Both the position numbers and the translations under genes were made by a program. From Acidobacteriota bacterium (GTDB lineage: Bacteria; Acidobacteriota; Thermoanaerobaculia; Multivoradales; Multivoraceae): DNA of 64,000 bases. Positions 62,742 to 64,000 of the stretch are shown here, piece by piece (the first letter of the stretch is position 1; every line of letters starts with the position of its first letter). The notes under the pieces are model-generated. The model worked only from the letters and a program-made list of their open reading frames with translations, was not told the DNA's origin and ran no database searches. The stretch lies in NCBI GenBank assembly GCA_026707545.1, contig JAPOWR010000001.1, positions 2,509,778-2,573,777 of the forward strand, in the 5' to 3' direction.

Positions 62742-64000
62742 CGCGGCGCTCGGCCGCGGCGTCCTCGGCGCCTACGGAGCGCCCTCGTTCGCGCAGGCCT
62801 TCATCCACGGTCCGGCGATCTCCGTCCTGCAGGGCATCTACGCGAAGTTCTTCGGGCTCAGTCTCCAGGAGATCGCGTTCGTCATCCTGATCTCGCGCAT
62901 CTTCGACGCGGTCAACGATCCGATCGTCGGTTTTCTCTCCGATCGCTACCGGGCTCGCCACGGCACCCGCAAGCCCTGGCTCCTGGCCGGCTCCCTCATC
63001 GCCGTCATCGCATGCTGGTTCCTCTACGTGCCCAGCGGCGAGGTGACGATGTGGTCCTTCCTCTTCTGGTATCTGCTGGCCGACATCGGCTGGACGGTCT
63101 CGGAAGTGCCTTACAGCGCCTGGCTGGCGGAGATCTCCGACGACTACGAAGAGCGAGCGCGGATCACCACCTGGCGCACGATGGGTCGCTTTCTCGGTCT
63201 GCAGGCCTTCTTCGGACTGCCCCTCGCACTGCAGTCCATCACCGGCTCCACCGACTTCACGCCGGAGACGCTGCGCTGGGCGGCGGCGCTGGCGGCGGTC
63301 GCGCTGCTCGGCACCGCCCTCGTCGCCACCCTGGTCGTGCCCAACGGACGCTTGCGCGAGAAGTCGTCGGGCGGCGACGGATCATCCTCCCTCGTCGACG
63401 CCGGACGCGCCGTCGCCGGCAACCGGCCGCTCCTGAGCTTCACGGGGATGTTCGCCATCGGCGGACTCGGCGCCGGCATCGCCTCGGGCCTCTCGTTCTT
63501 TTACATCGACGGCTACCTGCAGCTCGGCGAGCAGCTCTCCGTGGTGATGATCATCAGCATTCCGATCAGCCTGGTCGCCACTCCGGTCTGGGGCACGCTC
63601 TGCCGCCGCTTCGGCAAGCAACAGGCATGGGCGGTGGGCTACGTCGGCGCCGGCGTCGCCTCGCTCAGCTACTACTTCATCGGCCCGGGCGAGAATGCCG
63701 CGCTGCTGCTCATCACGGCCCTGATCGTCGTCAACGCCCTGATCGTGGTGGAGGCCGTGGCGGCACCGGCCGTGCTGGCGGACGTCGTCGACTACGGACG
63801 CCTGCGGTTTCGCGACGACCATGCCGGCAGCTACTTCGCCTTCTACGCCATGGTGCAGAAGATCAACGTCGGCATCGGCGCCGCGCTGGGCCTCCTGATC
63901 GCGGGGACGTTCGGCTTCGACGCCACGGTCACGACCCAGAGCGCGAGCGGCCGGTTCGGCCTGCTGCTCGCGTTCTCGCTGCTGCCAGCGGCGTTCCTCT
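62731..64000 (+). CDS. GPH-type MFS transporter, partial (3' end outside window)
   Basis: Open from ATG 62731 to the window end, 423 codons visible. SRIFDAVNDPIVGFLSDRYRARHGTRKPWLL is the sodium/melibiose-type GPH signature between helices 2 and 3. Later hydrophobic segments occur at VMIISIPISLVATPVWG and LLLITALIVVNALIVVEAV, and DVVDYGRLRF resembles the second-half signature. GPH porters import glycosides or uronides with a cation. Here it is the last visible gene of the TetR-controlled operon and likely carries the substrate across the inner membrane. Confidence 0.9.
   Translation, partial: MSGNAALGRGVLGAYGAPSFAQAFIHGPAISVLQGIYAKFFGLSLQEIAFVILISRIFDAVNDPIVGFLSDRYRARHGTRKPWLLAGSLIAVIACWFLYVPSGEVTMWSFLFWYLLADIGWTVSEVPYSAWLAEISDDYEERARITTWRTMGRFLGLQAFFGLPLALQSITGSTDFTPETLRWAAALAAVALLGTALVATLVVPNGRLREKSSGGDGSSSLVDAGRAVAGNRPLLSFTGMFAIGGLGAGIASGLSFFYIDGYLQLGEQLSVVMIISIPISLVATPVWGTLCRRFGKQQAWAVGYVGAGVASLSYYFIGPGENAALLLITALIVVNALIVVEAVAAPAVLADVVDYGRLRFRDDHAGSYFAFYAMVQKINVGIGAALGLLIAGTFGFDATVTTQSASGRFGLLLAFSLLPAAFL

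Overview
The window is GC-rich bacterial chromosome, densely coded on both strands with mostly G or C third codon positions. The gene content fits an environmental Acidobacteriota-like heterotroph, possibly a marine or host-associated lineage. The clues are exported proteins sharing a GRWEGDTLVV motif, an Oar-type TonB receptor with a carboxypeptidase-regulatory-like N-terminus, PVC-type multi-domain cytochrome c lipoproteins, DUF1080, CRTAC1/ASPIC proteins, PQQ dehydrogenases and many secreted hydrolases. No ribosomal protein or 16S marker is present, so the phylum is an inference.

Layout. 1-4.1 kb: a minus-strand operon of three GRWEGDTLVV-type exported proteins (one fused to two VOC/glyoxalase domains) and a DUF6152 protein. 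4.2-9.4 kb: an SDR, a PIN/Phd toxin-antitoxin pair, an enoyl-CoA hydratase plus exported HpcH/HpaI-type aldolase pair, and a sulfatase lipoprotein. 9.4-15.8 kb: a tandem duplication of two genes, a small exported protein with an H-S-C-V-A-C motif followed by a ZnuD-like TonB receptor with very His/Asp-rich loops. Each receptor has a related leader containing a covarying palindrome. 15.9 kb: tRNA-Glu(UUC) with its promoter. 16.2-30.4 kb: exported oxidative and hydrolytic genes (serine hydrolase, two PQQ dehydrogenases, cupin, M28-like protein, SDR, TauD dioxygenase, DUF1080, a 1289-residue SGNH/dehydrogenase/HEAT/cytochrome c lipoprotein), ending in a BrnT-type toxin-antitoxin pair. 30.5 kb: a second, nearly identical tRNA-Glu with the same promoter block.

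30.6-51.2 kb is a nucleoside-scavenging region. It holds six nucleoside hydrolase genes (one frameshifted and truncated against the tRNA), two exported MTA/SAH-deaminase-type amidohydrolases, an exported cytidine-deaminase-like lipoprotein, ribokinase, a GRP/DMT-type transporter, a TonB receptor and a Tat-exported homologue of the queuosine-salvage glycosylase family (DUF2419/Qng1), plus CRTAC1 and TPR proteins. The likely logic is outer-membrane uptake, periplasmic base-ribose cleavage and deamination, import of the sugar, and phosphorylation by ribokinase. The region ends at about 51.2 kb in a patchwork of three gene fragments. It is either an inserted island or, less attractively, an assembly join through repeats.

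51.5-64 kb: a sialidase-like BNR protein, then a minus-strand operon (Tat-exported serine hydrolase, S9 peptidase, cytochrome P450). Divergent from this, across a tandem palindromic operator, lies a plus-strand operon (TonB receptor, TetR regulator, two alpha/beta hydrolases, GPH-type MFS transporter running off the window). This looks like one regulated uptake-and-degradation module for an unknown ester or peptide-like substrate.
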